Part shown: piece by piece, positions 1 to 9,213 of the stretch
How the letters are laid out: each line of letters starts with the position of its first letter
Numbering within the stretch: position 1 is the first letter of the stretch
Assembly (NCBI RefSeq): GCF_000222585.1
Contig: NZ_AFWE01000040.1
Coordinates: forward strand, 113,092 to 177,091
DNA: 64,000 bases
Direction: 5' to 3'
DNA from: Vibrio scophthalmi LMG 19158
Lineage (GTDB): Bacteria; Pseudomonadota; Gammaproteobacteria; Enterobacterales; Vibrionaceae
Notes under the pieces: model-generated
What the model saw: the letters and a program-made list of their open reading frames with translations, nothing else
Databases searched by the model: none
Told to the model about the DNA's origin: nothing
Made by a program: the position numbers and the translations under genes

Positions 1-186
1 GTAGGCATCCTTGGTGTGTCTAAGTCTGAAATCAAACCTGTTTGGAACGGTAAAGAGTTTGAACCGCGTCTACAACTTCCACTGTCACTATCATACGATC
101 ACCGTGTGATTGATGGTGCTGAAGGTGCGCGTTTCATTACTTACCTAAACAGCGCGCTATCAGACATCCGTCGTCTCGTTCTGTAA
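1..186 (+). CDS. aceF: Pyruvate dehydrogenase E2, C-terminal end (partial)
   Basis: Only the last 61 codons are present; the gene enters from the left edge and stops with TAA at 184-186. The segment contains [15 protein letters not shown], the catalytic-domain signature of 2-oxo-acid dehydrogenase E2 proteins, including the active-site His of the DHRVIDG motif. E2 (dihydrolipoamide acetyltransferase) moves the acetyl group from lipoamide to CoA in the cytoplasmic pyruvate dehydrogenase complex. The next gene downstream is lpd, the E3 of the same complex, so aceF is much more likely than the 2-oxoglutarate E2 (sucB). The upstream aceE is not visible. Confidence 0.93.
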   Translation, partial: VGILGVSKSEIKPVWNGKEFEPRLQLPLSLSYDHRVIDGAEGARFITYLNSALSDIRRLVL

Positions 187-202
187 TTAGATAAGACGAA
201 TC

Positions 203-226
203 AGAGGCGGCACTTTTGCCGCCTCT
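203..226 (+). terminator. Hairpin after aceF
   Basis: A perfect 10-bp stem (AGAGGCGGCA / TGCCGCCTCT) with a 4-nt loop starts 17 nt after the aceF stop. It lacks a U-run (followed by TCTATC), so it may be a weak terminator or a 3'-end stabiliser that separates aceEF from lpd transcription. The following stretch up to 468 is AT-rich and presumably holds an lpd promoter; no gene was seen in it. Confidence 0.55.
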
Positions 227-468
227 TCTATCAAAGATATTTAAATAATTGGATCCTTCTGTGCTGTTGCTATTGTCATGGCTACACGCATAGAGAGAGT
301 CGAATTGTTGTCTAGCTCACAGGCTAAATTGAATTACTTTTCACATCGTTAACATCTCTGTAAACTATTGACGGTCTGAAAAAGCTGTTTAAAACAATAA
401 AAAACGTTTGAAACAATAATCTCAATACCCATTCAGCCTGTTAGGGATAATGACTACAAGAGGTCAAA

Positions 469-1899
469 ATGAGCAAAGAAATTAAAGCCCAAGTTGTTGT
501 ACTTGGTTCTGGTCCTGCTGGTTACTCTGCTGCCTTCCGTTGTGCAGACCTAGGTCTTGAAACTGTGTTAGTTGAGCGTTACAGCACTCTTGGTGGTGTC
601 TGCCTTAACGTAGGTTGTATCCCATCAAAAGCACTACTGCACGTATCGAAAGTTATCGAAGAAGCAAAAGCACTTTCTGAGCACGGCATCGTATTTGGCG
701 AACCGCAAACTGACATCAACAAGATCCGTTTGTGGAAAGAAAAAGTAGTAACCCAACTGACTGGCGGTCTTAGCGGTATGGCTAAGATGCGTGACGTAAC
801 GGTTGTAAACGGCTACGGTAAATTCACCGGACCTAACTCAATCCTTGTCGAAGGCGAAGGCGAGTCAACAGTAGTTAACTTTGACAACGCTATCGTGGCT
901 GCCGGTTCTCGTCCGATCAAACTGCCGTTCATTCCGCATGAAGACCCACGTATTTGGGATTCAACCGATGCACTTGAGCTGAAAGAAGTGCCTGAGAAAC
1001 TGCTTATCATGGGTGGTGGTATCATCGGTCTTGAGATGGGTACGGTTTACCACTCACTGGGTTCTAAAGTTGACGTGGTTGAAATGTTTGACCAAGTTAT
1101 CCCAGCAGCAGACAAAGACATCGTTAAAGTATTCACTAAACGCATTGAGAAGAAATTCAACTTGATGCTAGAAACGAAAGTAACAGCAGTTGAAGCGAAA
1201 GAAGATGGTATCTACGTTTCAATGGAAGGTAAAAAAGCGCCAGCAGAAGCTGAGCGTTACGATGCCGTTCTTGTTGCTATCGGTCGTGTACCAAACGGTC
1301 TTCTTATCGATGGCGCGAAAGCGGGTATCGAAATTGATGAGCGCGGCTTTATCAACGTTGATAAGCAAATGCGTACTAACGTACCGCACATCTTTGCTAT
1401 CGGTGATATCGTTGGCCAACCAATGCTTGCGCACAAAGGTGTGCATGAAGGTCACGTAGCGGCAGAAGTTATTTCTGGTAAGAAGCACTACTTCGATCCT
1501 AAAGTAATTCCTTCAATTGCTTACACTGAGCCAGAAGTTGCATGGGTTGGTAAAACTGAGAAAGAAGCAAAAGCGGAAGGTATCAAGTACGAAGTGGCGA
1601 CATTCCCATGGGCAGCATCAGGTCGTGCAATCGCCTCTGACTGTGCAGACGGTATGACTAAGCTAATCTTCGACAAAGAGACTCACCGCGTCATTGGTGG
1701 TGCTATCGTTGGTACTAACGGTGGTGAACTACTCGGTGAAATTGGCCTTGCAATCGAGATGGGTTGTGACGCTGAAGACATCGCACTGACTATCCACGCT
1801 CACCCAACTCTACATGAGTCAGTGGGTCTAGCGGCGGAAGTGTTTGAAGGTTCAATTACTGACCTGCCAAACAAAAAAGCAGTGAAAAAGAAAAAGTAA
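469..1899 (+). CDS. lpdA: Dihydrolipoamide dehydrogenase (E3)
   Basis: 476 aa, the usual length. E3 reoxidises dihydrolipoamide with NAD+ in the pyruvate and 2-oxoglutarate dehydrogenase complexes and the glycine cleavage system. Visible features: N-terminal FAD-binding GSGPAGYSAA (about residues 13-22); the redox-active disulfide GGVCLNVGC with Cys45 and Cys50; a second dinucleotide fold GGGIIGLEMG (about 181-190) for NAD; the FAD motif IFAIGDIVG; and the C-terminal dimer-interface catalytic pair HAHPTLHE. The tail is lysine-rich (KKAVKKKK). The start ATG follows an AAGAGG ribosome site. It lies 282 bp after aceF, the usual ace-lpd arrangement, and ends in a strong terminator. Confidence 0.98.
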   Translation: MSKEIKAQVVVLGSGPAGYSAAFRCADLGLETVLVERYSTLGGVCLNVGCIPSKALLHVSKVIEEAKALSEHGIVFGEPQTDINKIRLWKEKVVTQLTGGLSGMAKMRDVTVVNGYGKFTGPNSILVEGEGESTVVNFDNAIVAAGSRPIKLPFIPHEDPRIWDSTDALELKEVPEKLLIMGGGIIGLEMGTVYHSLGSKVDVVEMFDQVIPAADKDIVKVFTKRIEKKFNLMLETKVTAVEAKEDGIYVSMEGKKAPAEAERYDAVLVAIGRVPNGLLIDGAKAGIEIDERGFINVDKQMRTNVPHIFAIGDIVGQPMLAHKGVHEGHVAAEVISGKKHYFDPKVIPSIAYTEPEVAWVGKTEKEAKAEGIKYEVATFPWAASGRAIASDCADGMTKLIFDKETHRVIGGAIVGTNGGELLGEIGLAIEMGCDAEDIALTIHAHPTLHESVGLAAEVFEGSITDLPNKKAVKKKK

Positions 1900-1917
1900 T
1901 TCTTAACTGATAAATAG

Positions 1918-1946
1918 AAACCGCAGCCTAGGCTGCGGTTTTTTTT
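1918..1946 (+). terminator. Rho-independent terminator of lpdA
   Basis: The stem AAACCGCAGCC / GGCTGCGGTTT is followed by a run of eight T. It begins 18 nt after the lpdA stop. Confidence 0.92.
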
Positions 1947-1998
1947 GCGTTGAATCTTTTCATTGCTCTTCGGTGATGAGTTTCACCTGTGAGAGGAA

Positions 1999-2613
1999 TT
2001 ACGCTTCTTCTTTATAAATACACAACATGTTTAGATAGCTGTCCGCTAGTTTCAACATCGCTTGTTCATCGGTGTGGCGGTTAGCTTGCACAAACAGTGA
2101 ATAACAAATGCCGTGGAATAGCGTTGCAAGATCAGCAGGATCATGATCGTTACACACTTCGCCGCGCTCCATCGCTTTGATAAACATGTTTTGCACTAAT
2201 AACTGGTTAGTTCGGTTGGTGCTAACAAACAGTGGCCAGACTTCATCACGGGTTGACGCGCTCCACTCAAACCACACTTTAAGCCAATGACAATCTTCAG
2301 CGATGAGATTAACCATCTCTGATGTCAAATTCGCGAGGTTTTGTTTGGCGTGTAAATCTAGGTCGATATTGTCTGAAAGAAAATTAGAGAACTGACGTAC
2401 CACATAGTTCAGTACATCATCGACTAAGTCTTCACGTGTTGGGAAGTAGTTGAATACCGTGGCGACCGATACTTGTGCAATTTCCGCAATATCGGCATGA
2501 CCACCACGACCAATCCCACGGCGCGCAAATACATCCAGAGAAATATCCATCAGCTGTTGCTTACGTTTTTTGGGCGAGAGTCGGGTGCGGGGTCTTTTTG
2601 CTATAGAGTCCAT
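1999..2613 (-). CDS. LuxR/HapR-type quorum-sensing master regulator (TetR family)
   Basis: 204 aa. It closely resembles the Vibrio high-cell-density regulators LuxR (V. harveyi), OpaR, SmcR and HapR: KRPRTRLSP at the N-terminus, the TetR helix-turn-helix HADIAEIAQVSVATVFNYF (about residues 39-57), and the conserved ligand-domain stretch WLKVWFEWSASTRDEVWPLF. These homodimeric DNA-binding proteins switch hundreds of genes (biofilm, proteases, type III/VI secretion, competence) when autoinducers accumulate. The position between lpd and hpt matches hapR in V. cholerae. Expression is likely set post-transcriptionally by Qrr sRNAs, for which a pairing site is visible in the 5' leader. I leave the symbol blank because the name differs by species (luxR, opaR, smcR, hapR). 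Confidence 0.95.
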   Translation of the reverse strand: MDSIAKRPRTRLSPKKRKQQLMDISLDVFARRGIGRGGHADIAEIAQVSVATVFNYFPTREDLVDDVLNYVVRQFSNFLSDNIDLDLHAKQNLANLTSEMVNLIAEDCHWLKVWFEWSASTRDEVWPLFVSTNRTNQLLVQNMFIKAMERGEVCNDHDPADLATLFHGICYSLFVQANRHTDEQAMLKLADSYLNMLCIYKEEA

Positions 2614-2625
2614 ATTAATTTAAAT

Positions 2626-2641
2626 CCTTGCCAAATGAGTT
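2626..2641 (-). promoter_or_regulatory. Probable Qrr sRNA pairing site over the ribosome-binding site
   Basis: On the minus strand the leader reads AACTCATTTGGCAAGG, followed by ATTTAAATTAAT and the start codon. The Qrr1-5 core that pairs with hapR/luxR mRNA (remembered as CCUAGCCAACUGACGUU) is complementary to most of it: the AAC, TCA, TTGGC and AGG blocks match. The 3' end of the site overlaps the AAGGA Shine-Dalgarno, so pairing would block translation at low cell density. No qrr gene lies in this window. Confidence 0.6.
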
Positions 2642-3020
2642 GATTACATCCATGCACATCATCATTCTTAGGTTCTCTTATTCAATTTGAGCGATATCAA
2701 TGGAATAAGAGTACTGCTGACCCCGGAAAATAAGGCGCATCTTAGTAAATGGGCTTTGCCCTAATTAGTATTTTATTAATTGTATATCGCGCTTATGAGT
2801 GTAATGGTGCATATGGTTAGGGTCAACATTTTCAGTACACTTAATAATCAATTTTGTTAGTAACGTGCGAAAGGTCATACTGTTTTTCGCTTGTTTCAGA
2901 GAATTGTAGTCGCTTGAGGTTTATTCTCTTTCTGTGCTGGTGTTAAACTACGCGCTTGCAAACGCCCAACGGTGTCTGAGCTACTATTATTAGACGCTAA
3001 AAATGACAAGCGAGAGTGGT
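2642..3020. other. Divergent intergenic region between the LuxR/HapR regulator and hpt
   Basis: About 380 bp that carry both promoters. It is AT-rich and contains TTAATAATCAA (about 2841-2851), which is reminiscent of LuxR-type operators and could serve autorepression, but the match is partial. No ORF or RNA gene is convincing here. Confidence 0.4.
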
Positions 3021-3551
3021 ATGAAACATACAATAGAAGTAATGATTTCTGAGCAGGAAGTTCAGGAACGTGTGCGTGAATTAGGTAAACAGATCACGGC
3101 TCATTATCAAGGCAGTGAAGATCTTGTCTTGGTTGGTCTACTACGTGGTTCTTTTGTCTTTATGGCTGACCTTGCACGTGCTATCGAACTTACTCACCAA
3201 GTTGATTTCATGACTGCGTCTAGCTATGGCAACACCATGGAAAGCTCGCGCGACGTACGCATCCTTAAAGACCTTGATGATGACATCAAAGGCAAAGACG
3301 TGCTGCTGGTTGAAGACATTATCGATACGGGTAACACGCTGAACAAAGTTCGCGAAATCCTTTCGCTACGTGAGCCAAAGTCGATTGAAATCTGTACCTT
3401 ACTAGATAAGCCTTCTCGTCGCGAAGTCGATGTACCAGTACAGTGGATTGGTTTTGAAATTCCAGATGAATTCGTTGTTGGTGTGGGTATCGATTACGCC
3501 CAAAAATACCGTCACCTACCATACATCGGTAAAGTGGTTCCTCAAGAATAA
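3021..3551 (+). CDS. hpt: Hypoxanthine phosphoribosyltransferase
   Basis: 176 aa. Salvages hypoxanthine (and guanine) with PRPP to IMP/GMP in the cytoplasm. The PRPP-binding motif [14 protein letters not shown] (about residues 95-108) and the C-terminal [24 protein letters not shown] are diagnostic of bacterial Hpt. An upstream ATG at 3003 would add six residues (MTSESG). I prefer 3021 because MKHTIEVMI aligns with the E. coli start and a GAGAGTGG ribosome site precedes it, whereas 3003 has none. Monocistronic, ending in a bidirectional terminator. Confidence 0.95.
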   Translation: MKHTIEVMISEQEVQERVRELGKQITAHYQGSEDLVLVGLLRGSFVFMADLARAIELTHQVDFMTASSYGNTMESSRDVRILKDLDDDIKGKDVLLVEDIIDTGNTLNKVREILSLREPKSIEICTLLDKPSRREVDVPVQWIGFEIPDEFVVGVGIDYAQKYRHLPYIGKVVPQE

Positions 3552-3585
3552 GCCAATGGCTTAATAATGCTTGAGTGGAAAGATT

Positions 3586-3620
3586 AAAAAAGCCCATCAC
3601 GGTAACGTGGTGGGCTTTTT
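3586..3620. terminator. Bidirectional terminator between hpt and can
   Basis: The stem AAAAAGCCCATCAC / GTGGTGGGCTTTTT has a 6-nt loop, with A-run and T-run on opposite sides. It can therefore end both hpt (plus) and the converging carbonic anhydrase gene (minus). Confidence 0.9.
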
Positions 3621-3650
3621 GCTATGTATTCATCTGTATAAGCTGAGCGA

Positions 3651-4319
3651 TTAGCGACACAGCAGTTTGAAATCAGGGTTAAGAATCGCTTCCAATGAAG
3701 AGAGGTAAGAAGCTTCTACTGATTCTTTCGAGTTGGAGCGATTACCTAGATATTGCAAACGCCCATCATCAATACCATAAACCACACCGTGAATTTCAAC
3801 TTCTTGACCGCGTTCCCATGCATTTTGAATGATGGTTGAGTTGCCTAAGTTATACACTTGCTCTGCTACGTTGATCTCACCCAGTTTATCGGCTTTATCT
3901 GCTTCAGACATTTGGTCAAGGTAAGCGCGGTGTTTGAAATAGATATCGCGGATGTGCAACAACCAGTTATTGATCAGACCCAATTGCGGGTTATCAATCG
4001 CTGCATTGACACCACCACAGCCATAGTGACCACAGATAATGATGTGTTTGATTTTCAACACATCCACTGCGTACTGCACCACAGATAGGCAGTTAAGATC
4101 TGTATGCACTACGAGGTTTGCTACATTACGGTGTACAAACAACTCGCCAGAAAATAATCCGGTTAAACGTTCTGCTGGTACGCGGCTGTCAGAACAACCA
4201 ATCCAGAGAAAGTCAGGCTTTTGCCCTTCCGCAAGTCGGGTAAAATATTCAGGTCGTTCTGATTTGATTTCTTCAGACCATTTCGAGTTATTGTCGAACA
4301 ACTGTTTCATTTTCGGCAT
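3651..4319 (-). CDS. can: Beta-class carbonic anhydrase
   Basis: 222 aa, like E. coli Can. Interconverts CO2 and bicarbonate for carboxylases in the cytoplasm. Zinc ligands Cys42, His98 and Cys101 are seen in [10 protein letters not shown] and CGHYGCGG, with the catalytic Asp44-Arg46 dyad. The type II beta-CA features of E. coli and Haemophilus enzymes (allosteric bicarbonate site) are plausible but were not checked. It is transcribed divergently from a BicA-like bicarbonate transporter 245 bp away, which suggests shared use in inorganic-carbon supply. Confidence 0.96.
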   Translation of the reverse strand: MPKMKQLFDNNSKWSEEIKSERPEYFTRLAEGQKPDFLWIGCSDSRVPAERLTGLFSGELFVHRNVANLVVHTDLNCLSVVQYAVDVLKIKHIIICGHYGCGGVNAAIDNPQLGLINNWLLHIRDIYFKHRAYLDQMSEADKADKLGEINVAEQVYNLGNSTIIQNAWERGQEVEIHGVVYGIDDGRLQYLGNRSNSKESVEASYLSSLEAILNPDFKLLCR

Positions 4320-4564
4320 TGTCGTTACTTATATCCCTAAAGTTTCTGCTCAACAATATACACAATGTTACAAAGCCATTCTCTAAAAAAATGCATGAAA
4401 ATGCACTCATCTGACGTGTTGCTGTAGTCAAAATCATAAACTTAGTCATTTTTATGCCAAATCTATCAGTTGTTATAGGTGTGTGATGTAATTAACACTG
4501 TCGTATCGCTAGTAACGTTTGGTAATATAAATCGGTTTGGCTGTTTACTATTGCAGGGAGCGAT

Positions 4565-6238
4565 ATGTTGTTTGGAGATCGTTTTAAAGAGATCAATTTG
4601 AAGGGAGATCTGTTTGGTGGTGTGACGACCGCTATCATCTCTTTGCCATTGGCGCTGGCATTTGGTGTTGCCTCCGGAGCCGGGGCTGAAGCTGGCTTGT
4701 GGGGCGCGATCATGGTTGGTTTGTTTGCGGCACTGTTTGGTGGCTCATCAACGCTGATCTCAGAACCAACAGGCCCAATGACAGTGATCATGACTGCGGT
4801 ATTGACCAGCATGATGGCTAAGTACCCAGAGACAGGTATGGCGATGACGTTTACCGTAGTGATGATGGCCGGTGCTTTTCAAGTATTACTCGGTACGTTA
4901 AAGCTGGGAAAATACGTCACTTTGATGCCATATAGCGTGATTTCCGGATTTATGTCGGGGATTGGCGTTATTCTTATTATTTTGCAACTCTCGCCGTTAT
5001 TAGGCCACGCAGCGCCCTCTGGCGGGGTGATGGGCACTTTGTCTGCATTGCCCGATACATTGGCTAACGTGAAATTTGGTGAACTGTTTTTGGGCGCGCT
5101 AACGCTCGGAATTTTATTTTTCTTTCCATCGAAATACCGCAAATACGTGCCTGCCCAATTAGTTGCATTAGTTGCGGTGACGTTACTCTCGGTTATTTTG
5201 TTTGATAACGATGCGATTCGCCGCATTGGTGAAATCCCTGCCGGGTTGCCTTCGTTAGTCGTGCCGCACATTAATACAGAAATGTTTACCACCATGGTGA
5301 TTGATGCCTTGGTGCTGGGAACATTGGGCTGTATTGATACTTTATTGACGGCGGTTATCGGTGATTCATTAACTCGAAAAGAGCATGACTCTGATAAAGA
5401 GCTGCGTGGTCAAGGCCTTGCGAATATGCTCTCTGGCTTGTTTGGCGCATTGCCAGGGGCAGGTGCCACCATGGGCACGGTGACCAATATTCAAGTTGGA
5501 GCACGCTCGCCACTTTCTGGGGTGATTCGTGCATTGATGCTGGCATTGGTGGTCCTTGTCGCGGGGGGCTTAACCGAGCCGATTCCAATGGCGGTGCTGG
5601 CCGGTATTGCGGTCTATGTTGGTTTTAACATCCTTGATTGGAGTTTTATTCAACGAGCACACAAAGTGAGTGTGCAGGGTATGGCGATCATGTACGGCGT
5701 GATGCTACTGACGGTGTTTGTTGATTTGATTGCTGCGGTGGGATTGGGGGTTTTCATTTCCAATATTATCATCATTGAACGCTTGAGCCGTGAGCAGGCG
5801 CGCCAAGTTAAAGCCATCAGTGATGCTGATGAAGACGATGTACCACTGACGGAAAGTGAACGTGGCTTACTTGACCAAGCAAATGGCAAGGTACTGTTTT
5901 TCTATCTGTCAGGGCCGATGATTTTTAGTGTCTCGAAAGCGATTTCTCGTCAGCACAGCAGTATTGATGAATATGAAGCGATGATTCTTGATCTGACCGA
6001 TGTGCCGATGATTGATGTCACCGTTGGTCTGGCATTGGAAAATGCGATTAACGATGCGCTTGATGCTCATTGTGCGGTGTATTTACTCTGTCCGAATAAA
6101 CAGATTTGGCAGCAATTAGAGAAATTCCACATTCTCGATTTAGTGCCGGGGCAAAACATATACTCGTTCCGTTACGAAGCGCTACGTGCTGCGATTAAAC
6201 ATGTTGAAACGGATGAACATCAGATGATTACCGTTTAA
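4565..6238 (+). CDS. SulP-family anion transporter, BicA-like bicarbonate symporter
   Basis: 557 aa inner-membrane protein with about 12-14 hydrophobic segments up to residue about 405 and a C-terminal cytoplasmic STAS domain (about 430-545). The N-terminus (GDLFGGVTTAIISLPLALAF, SGAGAEAGLWGA, STLISEPTGPMTV) and the core (VLGTLGCIDTLLTAVIGDSLTR, LPGAGATMGTVTNIQ) closely resemble the cyanobacterial Na+-dependent bicarbonate transporter BicA as I remember it, more than E. coli DauA/YchM. Divergence from a carbonic anhydrase fits bicarbonate as substrate, but substrate specificity is inferred; sulfate or dicarboxylate remain possible. The upstream element TGTGATGTAATTAACA (4482-4497) looks like a CRP site with one good half. 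Confidence 0.85.
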   Translation: MLFGDRFKEINLKGDLFGGVTTAIISLPLALAFGVASGAGAEAGLWGAIMVGLFAALFGGSSTLISEPTGPMTVIMTAVLTSMMAKYPETGMAMTFTVVMMAGAFQVLLGTLKLGKYVTLMPYSVISGFMSGIGVILIILQLSPLLGHAAPSGGVMGTLSALPDTLANVKFGELFLGALTLGILFFFPSKYRKYVPAQLVALVAVTLLSVILFDNDAIRRIGEIPAGLPSLVVPHINTEMFTTMVIDALVLGTLGCIDTLLTAVIGDSLTRKEHDSDKELRGQGLANMLSGLFGALPGAGATMGTVTNIQVGARSPLSGVIRALMLALVVLVAGGLTEPIPMAVLAGIAVYVGFNILDWSFIQRAHKVSVQGMAIMYGVMLLTVFVDLIAAVGLGVFISNIIIIERLSREQARQVKAISDADEDDVPLTESERGLLDQANGKVLFFYLSGPMIFSVSKAISRQHSSIDEYEAMILDLTDVPMIDVTVGLALENAINDALDAHCAVYLLCPNKQIWQQLEKFHILDLVPGQNIYSFRYEALRAAIKHVETDEHQMITV

Positions 6239-6267
6239 TTTGACCAATAGATTAGTGATTTAATTGA

Positions 6268-6297
6268 GGCCGTAAGAGAGATCTTACGGTCTTTTTA
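6268..6297 (+). terminator. Terminator after the SulP transporter
   Basis: Stem GGCCGTAAG / CTTACGGTC (one G-U pair) with a 6-nt loop, followed by TTTTT; 30 nt after the stop. Confidence 0.85.
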
Positions 6298-6438
6298 TTT
6301 ATCGCTAGGCTAAATGTTTCGAACTTATTCGAAAGGTTTATTTGTAATCATCGTTATTCGACGATAAACTGATTTGAAATTGATAGTCGCTAACCGCTTT
6401 GTCATCGAAAAGCGGTTGGTCACAACAAGCGAGCGATT

Positions 6439-7362
6439 ATGTACGCATTAGAAATAGATCAGCTAAGAAAGACTTATGCTGGCGGATTTGAAGCATTGAA
6501 AGGTGTTAGCCTGAATGTGGAAAAAGGGGATTTTTACGCTTTACTCGGGCCGAACGGCGCGGGTAAATCAACCACGATTGGGGTTATTTCCTCGTTGGTA
6601 AATAAGAGTTCAGGCAAGGTTAAAATTTTTGGCTTTGATATCGATAGCGATCTTGAACGAGCAAAGCAGAATCTTGGTTTGGTACCGCAAGAATTTAACT
6701 TTAATCCGTTTGAAACGGTTGAACAAATCGTACTGCAGCAAGCGGGTTACTATGGCGTTGCCAAGTCGCTTGCTAAGCAACGCGCTGAAAAATATCTGAC
6801 CAAGTTAGACTTGTGGGAAAAGCGCAAAGAGCGCGCGCGTAACCTTTCTGGTGGTATGAAGCGTCGTTTGATGATCGCGCGTGCCTTGATGCATGAGCCA
6901 CAACTTCTGATCCTCGATGAACCAACCGCAGGGGTGGATATTGAATTGCGCCGCTCAATGTGGGAATTCCTCAAAGAGATCAATTCAGAGCAAGGTATTA
7001 CGATTATTTTGACCACACACTATCTTGAAGAGGCAGAAATGCTGTGTCGTAACATCGGTATTATCAATCGTGGTGAGTTGATTGAAAACACCTCGATGAA
7101 GGCGTTGCTCTCTAAACTGGATGTGGAAACGTTTATTCTGGATGTCGATACGGAGCAAACTCTTCCAGAGTTAGAAGGGGTCATTTCTCAACATGAAATC
7201 AATGGCTCGCTTGAAATTGAAATTGCCAAGAATAAAGGACTTAACCATGTGTTTGCTCAGTTGAGTGAGCAAGGTGTTCAGGTGATGTCGATGCGCAATA
7301 AAGCTAATCGATTGGAAGAGCTGTTTGTCAGCATTGTTCAGCAACAAAGCCGAGGCGAATAA
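6439..7362 (+). CDS. yadG: ABC-2 type exporter ATP-binding subunit (YadG-like)
   Basis: 307 aa. Single ATPase domain with Walker A GPNGAGKST (about residues 38-46), Q-loop VPQEFNF, signature LSGGMKRRL, Walker B LLILDEPTAGVD and switch His in TTHYLEEAE. It pairs with the membrane subunit that starts one base after its stop codon, so the two are translated together. The pair matches E. coli yadG-yadH, an ABC-2 exporter of unknown substrate. The C-terminal 75 residues form the regulatory tail usual for this subfamily. Confidence 0.9.
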   Translation: MYALEIDQLRKTYAGGFEALKGVSLNVEKGDFYALLGPNGAGKSTTIGVISSLVNKSSGKVKIFGFDIDSDLERAKQNLGLVPQEFNFNPFETVEQIVLQQAGYYGVAKSLAKQRAEKYLTKLDLWEKRKERARNLSGGMKRRLMIARALMHEPQLLILDEPTAGVDIELRRSMWEFLKEINSEQGITIILTTHYLEEAEMLCRNIGIINRGELIENTSMKALLSKLDVETFILDVDTEQTLPELEGVISQHEINGSLEIEIAKNKGLNHVFAQLSEQGVQVMSMRNKANRLEELFVSIVQQQSRGE

Positions 7363-7363
7363 T

Positions 7364-8134
7364 ATGTATCAACTTTACTGGACGGCTTTTTGTAGCTTAT
7401 TGACTAAAGAAATCAATCGTTTTACGCGAATTTGGGTTCAAACTCTTGTTCCACCAGCGATCACGATGACGCTCTATTTTATTATCTTTGGTAACTTAAT
7501 CGGTTCACGCATTGGCGAAATGAACGGTTTTAGCTATATGGAATATATCGTACCGGGTTTGATCATGATGTCGGTGATCACCAACTCATATTCCAATGTT
7601 GCATCGTCGTTCTTCAGCTCTAAGTTCCAACGCAATATTGAAGAGCTATTGGTTGCACCAGTACCAAACTACGTCATCATTCTTGGCTTTGTCATGGGCG
7701 GCGTGGTGCGGGGCTTGCTGGTGGGGACAATCGTGACGTTTGTGTCGCTGTTTTTTGTTGACCTACAAGTGGATCATTGGGGCATTATCATTGCTACCGT
7801 CTTTTTGACTTCAGTGGTTTTTTCTTTGGGTGGCTTGATTAATGCAGTCTATGCGCGCACGTTTGATGATATCTCAATCATCCCAACCTTCGTACTGACA
7901 CCTCTAACCTATTTGGGTGGCGTGTTTTACTCGATCAGTTTGTTGCCTGAGTTTTGGCAGGGCATTTCGAAGATTAACCCTATCGTCTATATGGTCAATG
8001 CGTTCCGCTACGGCTTTTTGGGTGTTTCCGATGTTGGCATTGTCACTTCATTTGGTGTGCTGGGAGTGTTTGTTGTCGTATTGTACGCGATTGCTCATTA
8101 CCTAGTGACTAAAGGCATTGGCTTACGTTCGTAG
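7364..8134 (+). CDS. yadH: ABC-2 type exporter permease (YadH-like)
   Basis: 256 aa, exactly the length of E. coli YadH. Six hydrophobic segments of the ABC-2 membrane fold; the stretches FTRIWVQTLVPPAITMTLYF, FQRNIEELLVAPVP and FDDISIIPTFVLTPLTYLGG are characteristic. A longer reading frame begins at 7325 inside yadG, but ATG 7364 (MYQLYW) aligns with the E. coli start and follows a GAGGCGA ribosome site. The substrate is unknown; linkage to yadG makes this a two-gene export operon. Confidence 0.92.
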   Translation: MYQLYWTAFCSLLTKEINRFTRIWVQTLVPPAITMTLYFIIFGNLIGSRIGEMNGFSYMEYIVPGLIMMSVITNSYSNVASSFFSSKFQRNIEELLVAPVPNYVIILGFVMGGVVRGLLVGTIVTFVSLFFVDLQVDHWGIIIATVFLTSVVFSLGGLINAVYARTFDDISIIPTFVLTPLTYLGGVFYSISLLPEFWQGISKINPIVYMVNAFRYGFLGVSDVGIVTSFGVLGVFVVVLYAIAHYLVTKGIGLRS

Positions 8135-8241
8135 GGTGTGAAGAAGCGAGAGGGTAGAGCGCTTCGCTAGAGAAGTAAGGTGGTTAGTTACGAGGTGTTT
8201 TTAGATTCTCAAAGCTTTGCTGTTTCTAATTGAACACTCAT

Positions 8242-8275
8242 AAAAAAGGTTGGCATGTGCCAACCTTTTTTGTTT
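8242..8275. terminator. Bidirectional terminator between yadH and panC
   Basis: Very strong stem AAAAAAGGTTGGCA / TGCCAACCTTTTTT with a 2-nt loop; usable for yadH (plus) and panC (minus). Confidence 0.93.
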
Positions 8276-8299
8276 TATGCCTGTCGCTAGCGGTTGAGC

Positions 8300-9202
8300 C
8301 TAACTCTCTGGAGAGTTCTCTTCGCTAGTATCAGCCTCTTCTTTCGCTTCAGTCGCCATCTCAACCGTTTGGTTATCAATTAGGCGAGCTTTACCTAGGA
8401 AAGCTGACATCAGAATCACAGCTTGAGTGGTTTCTGCTGTGATGGTTTGTAGTGTGCGAGCATCACGAATGAAGATTTCATCCGGTTGTAAGCCGGCAGC
8501 GCGTAGTTGGTCGCTGGCATCTTCAATCACTGAGGCGTAATCATCACGGCCACCGCGCATCGCACTACTGATCCAACGCATAGTACGAGCTAAAACAGGG
8601 GCACGTTGACGTTCGTCGAGAGTGAGCAGGCCGTTGCGTGAACTCATGGCTAAGCCATCCATTTCACGTACGGTTGGAACACCGATGATTTCGATATCCA
8701 TCGCCAAGTCTTCCACCATCTTGCGGATGATCGCCAGTTGTTGGAAATCTTTCTCACCAAAACAAGCTATGTTTGGTTGAACGATGTTGAAAAGCTTCGT
8801 CACGATGGTCGATACGCCACGGAAGTGACCAGGACGAGACGCACCTTCAAGCATGGTTGACAGTACTGGCACATCAACCGATGTTTGGCTTTCTAAACCT
8901 TCAGGGTAGATGGTTTCAGGTGTTGGGGTAAAAACCAACTCGACACCTTCGCCATTGAGCTTGTTTAAGTCGTCTTCTAGAGTGCGAGGATAATTATTAA
9001 GGTCATCTGCGCGCTCAAATTGCATTGGGTTGACGAAGATACTCACTACCACGATATCAGCGTATTCACGTGCTTTACGAACCAGCGTGAGGTGACCTTC
9101 GTGAAGGTTGCCCATGGTTGGGACAAAAGCGACTTTGCGACCGTCACGCTTATACTGTTTGATCTGCTCGCGTAGAGCTGAAATGTCAGCAAATGTTTGC
9201 AT
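8300..9202 (-). CDS. panC: Pantothenate synthetase (pantoate-beta-alanine ligase)
   Basis: 300 aa. Condenses D-pantoate with beta-alanine using ATP, the last step of pantothenate synthesis. The HIGH-like signature is in [14 protein letters not shown] (about residues 29-42); [21 protein letters not shown] and the KMSKS-like MSSRN also fit. The C-terminal acidic tail ([16 protein letters not shown]) extends some 15 residues beyond E. coli PanC (283 aa). It lies 11 bp downstream of panB in the pcnB-folK-panB-panC unit. Confidence 0.97.
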   Translation of the reverse strand: MQTFADISALREQIKQYKRDGRKVAFVPTMGNLHEGHLTLVRKAREYADIVVVSIFVNPMQFERADDLNNYPRTLEDDLNKLNGEGVELVFTPTPETIYPEGLESQTSVDVPVLSTMLEGASRPGHFRGVSTIVTKLFNIVQPNIACFGEKDFQQLAIIRKMVEDLAMDIEIIGVPTVREMDGLAMSSRNGLLTLDERQRAPVLARTMRWISSAMRGGRDDYASVIEDASDQLRAAGLQPDEIFIRDARTLQTITAETTQAVILMSAFLGKARLIDNQTVEMATEAKEEADTSEENSPES

Positions 9203-9213
9203 GATGATATCCT

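Noticed and set aside
2760-2866. LuxR-type autorepressor operators upstream of the LuxR/HapR gene
   Set aside because: AT-rich stretches resemble half sites, but none matches the full palindromic consensus well enough.
3858-4386. Plus-strand frames opposite the carbonic anhydrase
   Set aside because: They lie antisense to an unambiguous can gene and have no independent support.
4482-4497. CRP-like site before the BicA-like gene
   Set aside because: Only one half is good (TGTGA), the other is degenerate; not listed as a separate feature.
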